From Anabas testudineus (taxonomy: Eukaryota > Chordata > Actinopteri > Anabantiformes > Anabantidae), in assembly GCF_900324465.2 (NCBI RefSeq), contig NC_046626.1, positions 7,461,459 to 7,525,458 on the forward strand: 64,000 bases of DNA, in the 5' to 3' direction. Below, in pieces: positions 21,301-43,131 of the stretch. Within the stretch, counting starts at the first letter, position 1; every line of letters starts with the position of its first letter. A program made the position numbers and the translations under genes. The notes beneath the pieces are model-generated. The model worked only from the letters and a program-made list of their open reading frames with translations. It was not told the DNA's origin and searched no databases.

Positions 21301-24300
21301 GTTCGGTGACAAAATCTATCTTGTAGCTAAATCGAAACCACACATGAGACCTTATAAAAGTTTAAAACTATTTTCATGTATTCCCATCTCTATGCTGTGT
21401 GTAGAAACTCACAATGTTGTGTGTTGAAACCAACCATTTACCACATGATCTTTGTGTTTGACCCTAGTGCCAGTTATAATCTTTTTCTTTGTACACTGAA
21501 ATTGCAATTAGCCCCAACGTGTGTGTGTGTGTGTGAGTAGTGTGTGTTGAGTTGAAATAGCAGTGATAATATGTCCAATCTGTGAGCTCCTACCTCTTGT
21601 CGCTGATAATCCAGACTTTGGGCTACAACTGTCAGCTGTGGCTCCAACATGGTCTGGGCTCCCAGGGACAGCAGCTGCCTACCTCTTATTTAAACCCTTA
21701 CCCCAAGTGAACAGGATGCCTGCCATACCTGTATTAGTAATATGAGTTCCCTGTACAATGCCATCATGCTTAAAATGAGTGGCTGCAGCACAATGAATCT
21801 CCGCTATGCCTAAAAACGACTGGCTCTGAGGGCTCCGCTGCGGGGCCTGTCAGTAAGTTTGTTTCAGGCACGGCTGCACATCCACAGCACTCATTTCAAA
21901 CACTGTCTTTACATGACACAGCATGCGTGAGCATACGTTTGGCAGTCCTGACTTCAAACATGGTTGCGACTACACTTATGTCCACAAGGTGTCTCTGCAA
22001 GCTCAGAAAATTAAGAAAGACAGTAACAGATCACACAGAAACCCATGTACATCTTTCTTTATTAGATACAGTATTCTACAAACAACTGGTTCTATAAAAT
22101 GTGCATTGAACACGGAAATGTTCCAAACTTAGGGGCATTGTATATGTTGTGTGCAGCACACCTTTATTTATTTCATTTCTACATAAAAAAGATCATGCTT
22201 TCTGCAGAACCTCTGGGGAATCAAATATTTAAAAAATCTTTTCAAATGTATTGTAGTATGTGGCAAGGAGCATTTTTCCTATAGTGTAATCTGTAGGGTC
22301 AGTTTAGTTGAACTGTCCTGCAAGCAGCGACTTCCACGACAGTATTGGTCACACCAGATGGGGGATTTTCCCCAGCAGACTCGAGTTGATGAACCATCTT
22401 GGCCGCAGTATTTAATCACCCATCTTGGTGCATGTGATTATGAAAGTCTGTCACTTATAGCAGCACCATCATATCAAATGCTGTTAGAAGTCTGCACTGC
22501 ATACCACTTTATATTCACTTTCTCCTCTGAGCTCCATTCAGTGATGACCAGAGTACAAGACAAACTCCCTAAATAACTCCAGAGCTCCATCCTCCTTTGC
22601 TTAAATGCTCTCCCCTTTAATTATACCCTGGCCTTGGATTTATCCTTGAAAAAATAACATCCCTTTTACATACATAAGACAGTAGGAAAACACGAACAAA
22701 TATAGCACAATGAAAAAAAAGGCTCAAGGCCAGATGGCAAGGCATCCTTATTTATTTGAGGTTAGGCCTAAACATAGCTACAAAGACGTAGAGACTGTCT
22801 TTGAGTACCACATTTGGAGGTGAAATAACATAGTTACAGGGGTGATGAAAGGCGATTCTGGTTCTTTGTTTCTTGGAATCTAAAAATAGCTCCTGCTGAG
22901 CAGGCAGTGAAGCTGAGCTGCAATCCTTTCTGCTGCTCCCTTTGCTCCTTTTTCTGTTTCTCAATGTCCTGCACACATAATGCGTCATCTTAGGGACACG
23001 CGTGACGTGACTTTTATATTAGATGTGTATTAAGTCAAGATGTGCTACTATCTGTCCTGCATCTTGGATACAGGAAGTGTTATTAATATTTATATTTGTG
23101 TGGTGATTGAGTAGAGGTCCACTTGTACTGTTATGAATCCCTCTGCTGAAAGAAATAAGACAGTGGACCCCCATCTGATAGCTGGGACTTTCCAGCCTGC
23201 ACATCTTTGTGTTTACCTTTCAAATCAAGTCAACTTTTCTTTTCTGTGCAATTACACGTGCATTAGGGGATCACAAGCAAAGAATACTTATTTTGAGGTT
23301 TTTGCAAGTAAATGAAAAGAGCTTCTGGTACGTTGACAAGACTACTTGTCCTTACCTCAGACAAAACAACTTATCTCTTGACTTTCTTATTTATGCACAA
23401 ACATAGACAAATCAAGAGATAATGCTGCTGTTGCTAAGGCAGTCGATAAAGCTCGGTGCCACCTGTGTGGCTGTATCCAAGCAATTACACAATGCCAACA
23501 AGCCCAGCACATATTTATCAGTGTTGCTGCTGTGCTCTTATCCCTAGCAACCTTGTGTTATTGTCCTGCAGATTAGTTCTCTGCACCCACACAGATACCA
23601 TATACCACTGCACTTACTGTAGTCTCGTTGAGGGAAACAGTGATAATCACTTTTTAGGAAGAAGTGCTGTTCTAGGTCGACACCAACAGAACATAACATT
23701 TAGAGATTTTCACAGATTTATTCAGACACACATCAATTTTATATCTGTTTATGTATTGTATGTCCATGTGCTTTGGATTTACAGTCAAAGACGAGAGGTG
23801 AGCCAATTCACAAAATTTGGCCCTAGAGTGAATCATATATTGTGTAAAGCCTGGCACTGGAGATAAGGAATTTGCTTCACATTTCTTGACTGACAGCCAA
23901 AACACCCTCACACAGTGTGCGTGATGAAGCACATATTTCACATACTTTACTGGCTTGAGGAAGAAGAAACATGAGGCAGAAAGCAAGTAATTGCCTAAGA
24001 ATAAATGAACAAGTGAGTGTAAAAAGCACTGAAACTGGAACCTGTTTTGCAGATTCTTGTGCAAATAGTTTTGTGAAATATTAAAATCCTACAATTTAGT
24101 AGGAAATACCAGTGCTCTATGATAGTAAATGTGGGGCACAAGAGATTATAATTGGAGATCTCTAGTGGACAAGTTGTAAGGATCATGACAAAGAGCCACA
24201 AGACTGTGGACATAATTGAGTTATAGCATCAAGCATATAAGAGACTGGCAGGAGAAATCCAAGGACTACAGTAATAAACACAAACATTATCTGATACGAC

Positions 24301-25030
24301 CAAATCCATCACTCACCAACACAATCAATCAGATATAAATGCTAACTTTTTAGACAGTTACATATAATTTAATGCAATTGATGCTATCAACACTATATTA
24401 TCAACACTGATCTGGATAAAGGAAATATGGTATACTGAGCAATTTTAACAATTCTATTTATATACATACAATACATGTTTAAAGTATTTGTCTTGAGTTT
24501 GTTATGATGCAGAGAAACATGTAGAAAAAAAGAAGCGGTGTGCATCTGTATTCCCAGTAGAGATTATTACATTGGTTACCAGGAAAAGAAACTCTCCTTC
24601 AAATTATGTACTAAATATGCTGCACTGTTGCAAACTAATTCAATGGCTCCCACTTCAGCATTTCACTATATGTCATCATCTCACATGGGAAAAAGCTGAA
24701 TCAGTGCAGCCACATACGAGGAGACTTGCAAATTAAGATAAATCCAAATAGGTGTGTTGTGATGCAAAATGCATTATGCTGGATTTTGAAGGTCAGCAGT
24801 GATATCTAGCATATTTATAAACTTGATATTTATTCGTTGGCAACACTGGAGAAATGAATGTGATTGCGGATTATGTGTCTATGTAAAATAATGAGTGTAA
24901 ACCCAGATTGCACTGGTGACGTAAGCTTGTTGACGTTCCCAGTCTGAATGACTGAGCAGAGAGGGGCGGGGCATCAATCTATGGCTAGTGGTGACCACAC
25001 ATGCCAAAATGAGGTGTAGTGGGGGGATGG
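18312..25030. other. kcnmb2-tbl1xr1 intergenic region, no gene recognised
   Basis: About 6.7 kb between two divergent genes. Only scattered ORFs without domain features or splice context are present, plus a short (GT)n at 21519-21533. It may contain 5' exons of kcnmb2 and distal enhancers; none can be shown from sequence alone. Confidence 0.5.
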
Positions 25031-25247
25031 GCGAGGACACAGTTGTTGTGACTGGTGCTTGGCTGCTGGACAAACTTCCAGAGGCCTCGTTATTTTTTAT
25101 TTTTTTTTAACTTTTTCATTTCATTGGTCGGTTTCGGAGAGGAAATGTGGAAGCATTTCGATGTGAGTCCGTAAAACGGAGCAGACTGAACGGGCTGATA
25201 TTGATTCAACGCTGGATGACAGGTCTCAGCTTTTACCACGCCACGAG
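25031..25247 (+). promoter_or_regulatory. tbl1xr1: tbl1xr1 promoter and first non-coding exon
   Basis: A plausible first exon ends with CACGCCACGAG|GTGAGC at 25247; its start is not resolved. DNA 3' of it to about 26.4 kb is GCTAGC/TTAGC-rich and CpG-richer. A second non-coding exon is likely at 28392-28458 (TTCTTCTCAG acceptor, GTAGCG donor). Confidence 0.5.
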
Positions 25248-27084
25248 GTGAGCTTTGCAAAAATTGGTTAGTAATATTTGTACCTTTTTTATTTTTTTGT
25301 TGTGTTTGGTTGGAGCAATGTGGTTGACTCTCGGGGACTGGGTGGCTGTTATTGTTGCAGATATTACCACCACACGTATCTGGGTGGATATATATATATT
25401 AGCCGTCCGTCGTCGCGGGTTAATCGTTATATTGTGCGCTTTGAAATAACAGTGGTTCCAGGCAGCTCATTTTGGCTTGTTGGGTCACTCCACTGTGTCG
25501 AATGTCTGAAGCCGTAGCTGGCTTCTTACCGCCTGGCTTTAGCTTTATTATTATTATTATTATAAACTAATGCCAACTAATATATGTACATGCCGACATG
25601 GCACCACTTGAACACAAGAGCTGTTGAAGATACCGGCATTTGAGAGGTTTTATTCAAGTAGGTACGAGATTAAAGCGGCACTGTCACTAGCACGGCATGC
25701 TAGTGTTAGCAAGCTAGCTAGCTAGCTAACATGTTAGCAGGTTTAGAGTGATAGCGAGCTGACGATCTCATGGTAATCATCAGAGAGACTGGCGTTATAT
25801 CAAACAAGACAACTAAGCCTCGTTGTGGTGCAGTGTAAAATAACGAAGTGCAACGCTAACTCACATGTTCTTATAAGCATGAGGTTGATAGCTAGTTGTT
25901 TGCGACTTCCTTCAAATTAACAGAATTTTAGACCGCCGTGCCCGACTGGCATGTGCAGCGCCTGGTACGGCCGCCGCCGAGGCAAAACTAATGTAACTCC
26001 CATGTTAGCCAGTGAGCTAACTTGACCTAGCGTGCGACTGTACAGACTGACCACCATGTGTACATTAGTTTTAAAATTTGCCAAATACAATTGCAGTATT
26101 TGGCGATGTAAATAAGAAAACTATGTATTATAAATCCCAGTAAGTGACCGATAACATGGACAATTGTTAGTTACAGTAACGTTGATGGGTTAAATGATTG
26201 TCACATGTAAAGTTAACATAAACAGCGCTGCAACATCTTACAAAACAAAGGACAATTTGCACTCATTGGCACAAACTGGCACTAGTATCTGACTACTCCA
26301 ACAACTTGTTGGTGAACGAACAAACTGTAGTTTCAGTCCATTCACTTGCCACCGTTTGTGGAGGATGTTCATTGTATTTCCGCAAGTAGCTTAACATGCT
26401 ATGTTGCTAATACTACCGGCAGATTAGCATGGTGACATAACATGCACGAAATCAGTGTGACCTGAGTAGGCCCAGCAATCACAGAAACGATTTAATTTCT
26501 AAAAATGGCGACAAAACAAAACACGAAGGACGCATCTGATACATCTATAGTAAAATTGGGTTAAGGCGCCACAGTTTTTGGCCTCAGTTCGTGAGCCTGT
26601 GCCAGACATGAGATGTTTAATATTGTTGGCGAAAGGACACTGAAATGTTTTTTTTTTTTAAATTAAATTAAATGAAACAATGACATGCTTTTGTTTCAGT
26701 GCATATGCACAGTCCTGCTTTAGTTATAACACTTATGGAATAGTTACAGCTTGCATAGCACAAATAAGGCCACTAGCTGTTGATTTTTACTGTGCTGACC
26801 CAGTTTCAAACATTGTTTGTTAACACGCCCCTTTGGTCATAACACTTCACTCTTGATGCCTTTTCACCCACTTTCTGACACGCTGCTAAAAGATATTAAT
26901 TTAAATATGGTAACAGCACCAGTAGATAAATTCTTTCCTTTGCAAATATTAGTCAGTGTCTTTATAGTTTTTAGGTTGATTAGTACAGTTCAGGTTTGAA
27001 CCTGCAGATTAACTGGGGCCTTTTTCTGTGTAATTGACATATTCTCCCAAGCCTGGGTGTTTCTTTCTACTTCAAAACATGAAG

Positions 27085-27216
27085 GTTATGCTAGGCTAAT
27101 TGGCATCTCTAAATTGCCCATAAGTGTGAATGATTGTCTGTGTGTCAGCCTGATGATGAACTTGTAACCTGTCCATATTGTTCTGTATAGCAGATGGATG
27201 AATGGATGGATGGTTG
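27085..27216 (+). repeat. degenerate LINE/SINE-type 3' tail ending in (TGGA)n
   Basis: The run GCTAATTGGCATCTCTAAAT, then TGTGAATGATTGTCTGTGTG and a GATGGATGAATGGATGG end resembles the conserved 3' tail of a widespread teleost non-LTR retroelement. It is fragmentary and the family is uncertain. Confidence 0.45.
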
Positions 27217-27279
27217 GTTTTTTGTCTGAACATTTCAAGCACACATGATTTCACACTAGATGACAAGTGAAATGTATAT

Positions 27280-28320
27280 ACCGTAACATACATTAGATCT
27301 TGATAAAGTTTAACTTCAATATAATGTACATTGTAGAATTTGTTAAACTAAAATGATTAATTCATGCAGGACTGTAGTAAAAATCATGCTAAAAATCCAA
27401 ATGAATAATTAAAATCACAGGCTCATCAAAGTTAAGTGAGTTTTTTCACGGCAGCTTTTAATGTGATTTAAAAGTGTGTATGGCCTCTGCATCCTGTATG
27501 CACTCCCAACAGCATCTAGGCATGCTCTTAATGAGTCAGGAGAGTTTGTACTGGCTTCTCCTTCCAGACCTTGATCAGGACATTAAACAGTGGTACAGGG
27601 TGGCATCAACTGCACTGATCCATAATGTCCTACAGCTGCTTGATTGAATTTGGGTCAGGGGAACTTAAGGGCCAGTCCAGTGAACCAGTGTAAAGTCTGA
27701 CAGTCACTTCTATGAGTACTGTGACGCAATCAGGGTACCATGGGTTATGACATGGAGGTCTGTGTGACCCTGCCATTAGATGCCTCCCCAGACCATCACT
27801 GACCCACCACCAAACCAGTCATGTTCGATAATGTTAACGGCAGCATAATGTTCACCAAGGCATCTTCAGACTGTTTCATGCCTGTCACACATGCTCACTG
27901 TGTGAGAACAGGGCACCACTGACAGACCTGGTGTTCCCTGGTGAATGCCAATCAGGGTACTAAGGGGGAGACACAGCTAACTTTCTCGCACCTGCACATA
28001 TGTATGTGCCATCTTGGAGTAACTTTACTACCTGCAAAACTTGATTGGGAGTCAGGTACTGCCTCATGCTACCAGCAGTGACAAGGACACTAGCAAAACC
28101 AGAGAAGAATCTGACTTGTCTGTGGCCACATAGGGAACCATTTCCTTTTGGGGGGCTGTCTTGCTTTTGCCTCTACATTGCACCTTTGTCTCTTTTATTT
28201 GCACCAAAGTAGGTGAAATCACTTGTGCTTCTTAAATGGAGAGATTGTTATCCCCGAAGTTTGTCTTGGTGTTTATACTGTAATGATTAAGTCTTCCCTT
28301 AATTTTTTGAGCAGTGTGTG
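27280..28320 (-). mobile_element. degenerate Tc1/mariner DNA transposon in tbl1xr1 intron 1
   Basis: Read on the minus strand, the centre retains traces of a Tc1-type transposase: a TGGTTTGGTGGTGGGTCAGTGATGGTCTGGGGAGG-like block (the FGGGSVMVWGG region; about 27780-27830) and a GGACTGGCCC...CCCAAATTCAATCAAGCAG block (the DWPxxSPDLNPIE region; near 27640-27690). The right end reads AATTTTTTGAGCAGTGTGTG, the characteristic inverted terminal sequence of a common fish Tc1/mariner family. The left end is unclear and its terminal repeat is not preserved. The frame is broken throughout, so the copy is inactive. Confidence 0.75.
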
Positions 28321-29125
28321 ATAGATATGATGTTCCATGGTGTTGTTTTCATTTTGATTAGGCGCATTCATTTTCTTTCTTTTCTTCTCAGGTGCTGACC
28401 ATTTTCACAGAGGCCAACAGAGCTATGATGCACATCTAAAGACATCCTGGTCACATGGGTAGCGTATTGCACTCTTTATTTCACACTTTTATTATGTCAT
28501 CCTAGGTATAGATTTTGTGTTGCCTATTTTCTATCCCTGCGCCCTTGATATTGATATATTGTTGATTATCATTGCTATGATAAAGTATCAGGAGTCGTAC
28601 AGAGTGGAGAATTTTGCAGGAGGAAGATATGGGAATAACCCAGATGAAATCAGCAACCAGTATTAGATTGAGATCTCCTAAGTTTAACCACCAAAAACAG
28701 ATTTATAAATACATTTAAATAAACTAAACAATGAAATAACCGAAACATTTCTTTCAGGTATGACTGAAACAGATGTTTTGGAACCTTTGTTTATTTCTTA
28801 TTTATTTTGGGATTTTTTTTGTATGATTAATTGTGATTAGTTTTATGCTAATCGGGTTCTTCATCGCACCTACTGTGGTAGGCCAGTTTTAAATGATATA
28901 TTTGGCACTCAGGTTTTGTCTCATTGTGGTTTTAAAGTGATTCTAAGGTCAATGTGGTGAGAGAGAAAGAGAGGCAGGTCAGGATTTTAAGCATATATAG
29001 AGCCTATGTATTTGCATATTTTACTAATGCAATTACAGTTAAATTATTACATATAGTTATCAATATCAATTGATATCAAAATTGAAATTGAAAACAGAAT
29101 GCAAACAGATGTCTGGATACACATA

Positions 29126-29147
29126 GTCTCTCTCTCTCTCTCTCTCT
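29126..29147. repeat. (TC)n microsatellite
   Basis: Run of TC dinucleotides inside the tbl1xr1 5' intron. Confidence 0.9.
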
Positions 29148-30029
29148 TGACACCTTGCTGTCTTTTGTTGTTGGTCTGTTGTTTTTTGTGTTGTTCCTTG
29201 TTTGTGCTTTTCATCACAGAAGTCTGTTAAATACCAGATATTCTGGTTTTATCGACCTATTTGCTAACGTTTTGTGTTTGTGCTTCATGGTAGAAAACGG
29301 TAGCCATCAGTACTTTCTGGCCACCTTTTCAGGGTTTGCTATAGGGCTTCTACTAGATTCCATGTCTCTAGGTTCAGTTGGTCTTGGATCCCAGCCTGTG
29401 AGATGCGGCTGGAGACATGTTGACTTTGTCATCGTGCTGGCATGATGGACACAGTCGAGGTTCTGTCTCTGATCCAGACCCCTTGTTTATTTCCACTGTT
29501 CCGTTCAAACAGTACAAGTTTCTGCATGAATAAATATGGAGGTCAGACATAAGCTCTGGTTTAAAGCCCATCTATTCCAGACATTTTAGTCTAAAATACC
29601 CAGCCTGCCTCATGAAGATGGCTGGTAATTATTTCCAGTTATAAGTTAATGAATGGAAACTGATGCCCCGCCTAGAGCCAGGAAGCTTCTGCAGCTAACA
29701 AAAGTGGAAGCTAACACAGCGTTCTTCTTTATCAACTGGCAGTTTGCATTTGCATACTTTTCTCTTTTGAAGTTGTGAGAACTAGGTCAAGCTAGGTGAT
29801 GTTTCTTTAACCTCTTCCCCTTCTCTGTTTTCATCATGTGTATCTATGTGGTACTCGGATGGTAGTATAACACACACACACAATTGTTTCTTTGGAACTC
29901 AAATACACATGAGGCATAGAGATTTGAAGATCCAACAAAGTCTCCTTCAGGCTCATTTCTGTGGTGCTTAATGACATGCATAACTCTATATTAATAAACA
30001 AGACTCTGCATTGTGATTTGCTGTTACAG

Positions 30030-38076
<8,047 letters not shown>

Positions 38077-40710
38077 CACTCGTCTGGGGGAACCATGGAC
38101 CGACTACGAATGTGTATATAGCCAAAATGACTGACTGTCCCTGCCTGTTCTCCACACTGCTGTAGTCCCGTCAGATGCCATGGCCCGCATTAACAGCCAA
38201 AAGGAGCAATCCCCCCTTTGCCACATACAGTTGTTATGCGCACATGTGTCAGACATACAACAAGTTTGTATGGACACCTGTGTTGAAACTTGTCGGACCC
38301 ATCCCATGCAAACCAAAACACCAGGATCCTTCTTGCTTTCCTCTTTTTATCCTTTATACCAGAATTATAAAGATTTTTGTTCTGTTGGTGTGTGCATATT
38401 GCATATGTCAGCATTTGATGTCCTGTGGACATTGTTTTGAATTTGGATTTTACTGATCTCTGTAGGTTTTCTATTACATGTGGGGTGGGAGAGAAGAGAG
38501 TGGGGAGTTTCAGAGTCGTTTGTCTTTTACAGTGGATGTTCAAAGCTGTTCATCTGGAGATCCTTTCATCTATTTCTTTGCACTCTCCAAGATTCACAAA
38601 TGCAGATGTAAAACTAAGACAGTCAAATGGTTTCTAATCTTGTGAACTCTGTTCGTATTCAGTAGGTTTGCTCCTTTTTTTTTTTTTTTTTTTTTTTTTT
38701 AAGTATAAAGCAGTTGATTTAAGGGTGAACTGTCCTTTGTATTTGCAACTTTTATCCTCAGAAATGGTTTTCAGGTGTTCATCAGGTTAATATACAAACA
38801 TTTTAAACCTCTAGGTTGAGAGATAATCTGTGCAGTTGTTCAACACCATGTTAAAATCATGTTTGGGTAGGAGGACATCATGCTGTTAACGAAATGTCAG
38901 CTTCAGGTTCTCGTCATTGAAACTGAGCTTGTCCTGGATCTGTGTCCAAAGCTTACAAACAGACATGCTTTTGTTTGGTTGGTTTTGTTTGTTTGTTTTT
39001 TCTGTCTCTCTCTCAGCAGTAAGGTAACATGGCACAGTAATAGCTTGCTTTCTGGCATTAGTGCAGCTTGTGGGATCTGTAGGGGGAGAGAAAGAGAGAG
39101 ATACGGGAAAACAACTCCATAATTGCTTCCATCCATCTGACATAAACTATTAATAGTCCCAATTGAGTTGATTTCCTCACTTGATAGCCTGTTGCCTTCC
39201 AGTGCTGCCGTTTTCTCTGCTTGGTTATTAAACATCAAGACATCCTGTGGACTGCGTCTGCAGGCACGGGGTCTTTTGATCTCACCTTCATAAACACGAA
39301 TGACCAGAACGGCTAATGGACAGCACTGGATTTGTCATCAGTTCATCATGTTGAGCCACGAGTCGGCTTTAAACATCTCTAAGACTTCTCTATGATTGTG
39401 TAAGATTGACCCAAGTACACACTACACTTCCTGCTTTGGTTTTCTTTTTCTTTTGTTTCCCCGCAATAACACACACACACACATACTCTGGAGACGGGCT
39501 GTGTTGAGGCCTATGCACAGATAGATTCACACAGATTCTGTTTGTAGTGTTCAGACTTGATGTTTCGAGGCAGGTCTTTGCTTGTTAACAGATTTGCAGC
39601 ATATGGCTTGATGTAACATGGTATCTGCATATAATATATATAAATACATACATATAAACTATATATCTGTTCTATCACAGGGATTCTTTTGTATGCCACT
39701 TGTATCCTGAGGGGGGATTTTTAAGGATCTGCAGTTGTGCATCACCGGAAAGTTGTGACCGCGAGGAATGTTTTTTTTTTGTTGTTGTTGTTGTTGTTGT
39801 TTAGTTGTGTTTTTTTTTTATTACACACACACAGTCATAACAAAATATTAAAGAGCGCTCTGTCAAAGACTTTTCCTTTCTGCACTTTAAGCTCAAACTC
39901 GAGACCCAGGGAGGTTTGTTTATTCAGGCCATCATAGAAGCATCTAATGTTCAAAATGCTCTAAAAGATTAATTGAATTTGAGGCAGAAAGTGCGCAGTG
40001 CTCCTCTAGTCATACACAGCTAACTTCATGGCGTACCAGGTCTTATCTCAGAACTGTAAACGACAAATAACGGCTAGATACACACACACACACACACACT
40101 TTGCTGGACATTTCAGAGGCTTTGATCAGATTTTTGTTTTAGAAAAGTTTTTTACTGAGGCTTAAGACTATTCTGAAGTTTGCTTTAATTCAGTCGGCAG
40201 TGATTGAGCTGTACCACAAAGACACTATTTCATATTATGTCTGTGACAGTGGAATGGTATTTTCTAATGGTTTGTTTTTAGATGATAAGCTTTTTACACT
40301 GCATTCAAGTCTGTGTTGTCTTTTTTTGTTCGTTGGTTGTTTTTTTTCCTCTCTCCTACCAACAGTACTAACTTTAATTGTATCTTTGCTATGTCGGAGA
40401 GCCCTTGAAGCATTTGTATTTCTCAACTTTTGTAATTCTGATTTTATTTTTAGTCACATAACTAAAAATGAACAACCACAAACAAAAACAATCTGCATTT
40501 AATTGTTGTTGTATTATAACATAGAACCTGTAAATACCAATTTGCATTTTTTTGTGTTTGTTTGTTTTGGGGTGGGGTGGGGGGGATGTTGTCCTTGCCC
40601 TCACCTACATTGATCTCTCTTTCTCTCTCACTCACATGGTTGCAGTTGGCAGCCTCCTGATCTGACTCAGATCTCAAGGTCTAGAATAAAATCTATTTTG
40701 ATAATATTGG
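38077..40710 (+). other. tbl1xr1: tbl1xr1 3' UTR
   Basis: About 2.6 kb of T-rich non-coding sequence after the stop, ending near AATAAA at 40685-40690. It includes a T run at 38675-38700, (GTT)n at 39780-39800 and short (CA)n runs at 39472 and 40081. Confidence 0.65.
40685..40690 (+). terminator. tbl1xr1: tbl1xr1 poly(A) signal
   Basis: Canonical AATAAA in CTAGAATAAAATC, followed by a T/G-rich stretch. It is the best candidate for the distal 3' end. Confidence 0.6.
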
Positions 40711-40723
40711 CGCTTGATTCTTC

Positions 40724-40775
40724 TTTCTTTGTTGTTGTTATTATTGTTATTATTATTATCATTATTATTATTGTA
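40724..40775. repeat. (TTR)n trinucleotide microsatellite
   Basis: GTTGTTGTTATTATTG then TTATTATTATTATCATTATTATTATTG, just beyond the tbl1xr1 3' end. Confidence 0.9.
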
Positions 40776-42830
40776 GGTGTTTGACTAATTGCGTACATTT
40801 GTTTCAGCTGCACAAACTAAACTAACTAAAATCCACTAGGTAGTTTTCATGTTTGTTCATAATGTGCACTTTGTGGGCGAGACCACATCATGACAGCATT
40901 TGATTGGTGTAAAACAGTTGAAAGCGGGAAGAAAGAGCGAGGGCGCGAAACAGTAGAATGAGAGGGCCTGTGTGTCGTGTGGTCTTCCTGGTTCCCCTCT
41001 TGAAATTGGTTTAAAGAAATGCTGCTCCAGCCTCATGTCTGCCAGCATGGCTGTACACCCTTATTCAAAGCACTCTGTGAAACACTTAATTAGAATGAAA
41101 ACACTTCTAGCAACCTTTTTAAATGTCATTTCAATTACAAGGAACTAAAAAGACATTAGTTTCGCTTCTACTTCCTGTTTTATTCTTCACACTTTCCTCA
41201 AGTAATCATTGTCATGTCTACTGCTGCTGTTAGCCACCAAGAGAGGTCACGCGTTATGTGTGTTTGTCTGGTTTCTGAGCCTGTGGTTCCCATTATAAAA
41301 AATACAAGACGTCCGAGTTTGCACTATTGCTCAGCTACAGGTCGTTCTGTCCGTCATTCAGAACCGGAGCAGCCAGCTGGACGACCAAGCAGACCTGATC
41401 AAATCCTTCTAGTGGCGAAATAAACACAATACTGACGCTGTGACCAGGGCGACCAAAGCAGTGTGATCCATTTGATCTGCTCTCCGAGATGTCACAGCAC
41501 AACAGCGTGCGTCTCGGCTCAGGTTACAAGTTATTGTTCTTGAAATGTAAATGCTGCTCTGAAGCTAAAAAGTTTAAATGTCTTCCCTTGACAGACATTG
41601 CTGGGGTTTTAAGGGGCCCTGCATGTAGTCAGAAACTCAGGTTTACTGTTGGTTATTATTCAAACCGTGCTCATGAGATAGGTGAGGTGAGAGGTGTGAA
41701 TGTTTTGGACTCTCTTTTCATAGCTAACACAGTTCAAGAGAAGCTAGTTGGTTCACAAGCTTGCCTTTACTTCCTCAATATGAAACAGTTTCACGTTTCA
41801 CAATCACCTTTAACCATTAATTTTCACCTTTAGTCCACAAACGAGTTGCAACGTAATCTTGTGTGGAAATTCACCAGTTATCTTTTGAATCAAGCCACTT
41901 TGTGTAATGAGGTAAAATCTTTGGTTAGTACCAATAATCAGGACACAACAATGTCATTTTTATTATAAGGTTATTAGATGGCAGCAACAGTAGAACATTC
42001 TCACTCAGATCAATGGAAATCTTTAATCTTTAAATATTTTTTGCAGATAATGACTTACTCCAGTTTCAATTGCATCAATAATGAAAAAGAAAATTCAACT
42101 TATTTTTTAACGTGGAAAAACAAAAACAAGGCAAAAAAACAAAAATAAATAAATTGATTTTGTGGTGTTGGTCCATTGGAGGTTGTTACTTAAAATTATT
42201 TAGCGTCAGCGTTTCTTAAAAAGCAGAACTATCTATAGTCAAACTATATTAAATCTGGATGTGCGTGATTACAACATTTTGATGAGACATGATGGTTGCA
42301 TTTAGTTTTTTATGCTCTTCATCAACATCCAACATCAGCACTTTTTGGCTTTTGTGATTCAGTAAAAATTCTTCTGACTGAGCTTTGACTCGCACAATGA
42401 AAACAGTGTGTGTTCTTAGGACAGATGATGCTGACAAACAACCTGAGAAGAAGAGAAGAGAGCAGCACAGGTGTGTATTTTATCAGAAATGTTTGGCAAG
42501 TTATTTCTAATTATTTTCATTTTAATATTTATTTAAATTTAATAAGGAGGAAGTTATCGAAGTTCAGAGTAGTGAAATGCTTATATTTAAGTTATTTAAG
42601 TTACCATTTATTCAGTTGTGCTTATCAAACAAACACGTGCACAGAAAGGTTAAAAAGATTTGGCATAAACGGGGGGGGGGGGGACGTAGTTTCTCACCAT
42701 TTTCTAGAAAATAAATTGTGCTAATCTTTGATTGCGTGTAATGTTTCTGTGCCTTGTGCGTTACCCAGATAGGGCACATACACGAGGCCAAGAGCAGGTC
42801 AGTTATCCCTCCCTCCCTACTATGAGTGGA
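40776..42830. other. tbl1xr1-b3gnt5 spacer
   Basis: No gene or element recognised beyond a G13 run at 42670-42683. Short ORFs lack any coding features. Confidence 0.5.
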
Positions 42831-42839
42831 GCCACCCAC

Positions 42840-43131
42840 ACACTAATAGAGGGAGGGGAGAGAGAAGAACCAAGACAACCGGCACATTTACAAGCAACTT
42901 ACAGTCTACAGTGACGGCGGAGTCACTCCGCCACAGCTTGACAAATACTTCACAGTATGTATGGATACACACTCCACTCTGCTACACACAGGCACGTTCA
43001 CTTCCTGCCAACTGAATGAAACAGCACCTAATAGCAGAAGAGAAGACCTTTTCAGGAGACAAGGAGACCCGGTGAGGAGACAAGGGAGCTGAATCTGTGC
43101 TGGATTCACACGCAGATGTTTTATTTTGCTG
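42840..43131 (+). promoter_or_regulatory. b3gnt5: probable b3gnt5 first non-coding exon
   Basis: A GC-richer stretch ending TTTTGCTG|GTGAGTGC at 43131 with a perfect small hairpin (GGCGGAG-TCA-CTCCGCC) at 42917-42933. A matching acceptor (TTTTCTCAG) lies at 45193, so this is likely 5' UTR exon 1 of b3gnt5. The start is not resolved. Confidence 0.45.

Noticed and set aside
29155-29445. Hydrophobic 96-codon ORF in a tbl1xr1 5' intron
   Set aside because: T-rich DNA translates to Phe/Leu/Val; no family resemblance and no ATG-flanking signals.
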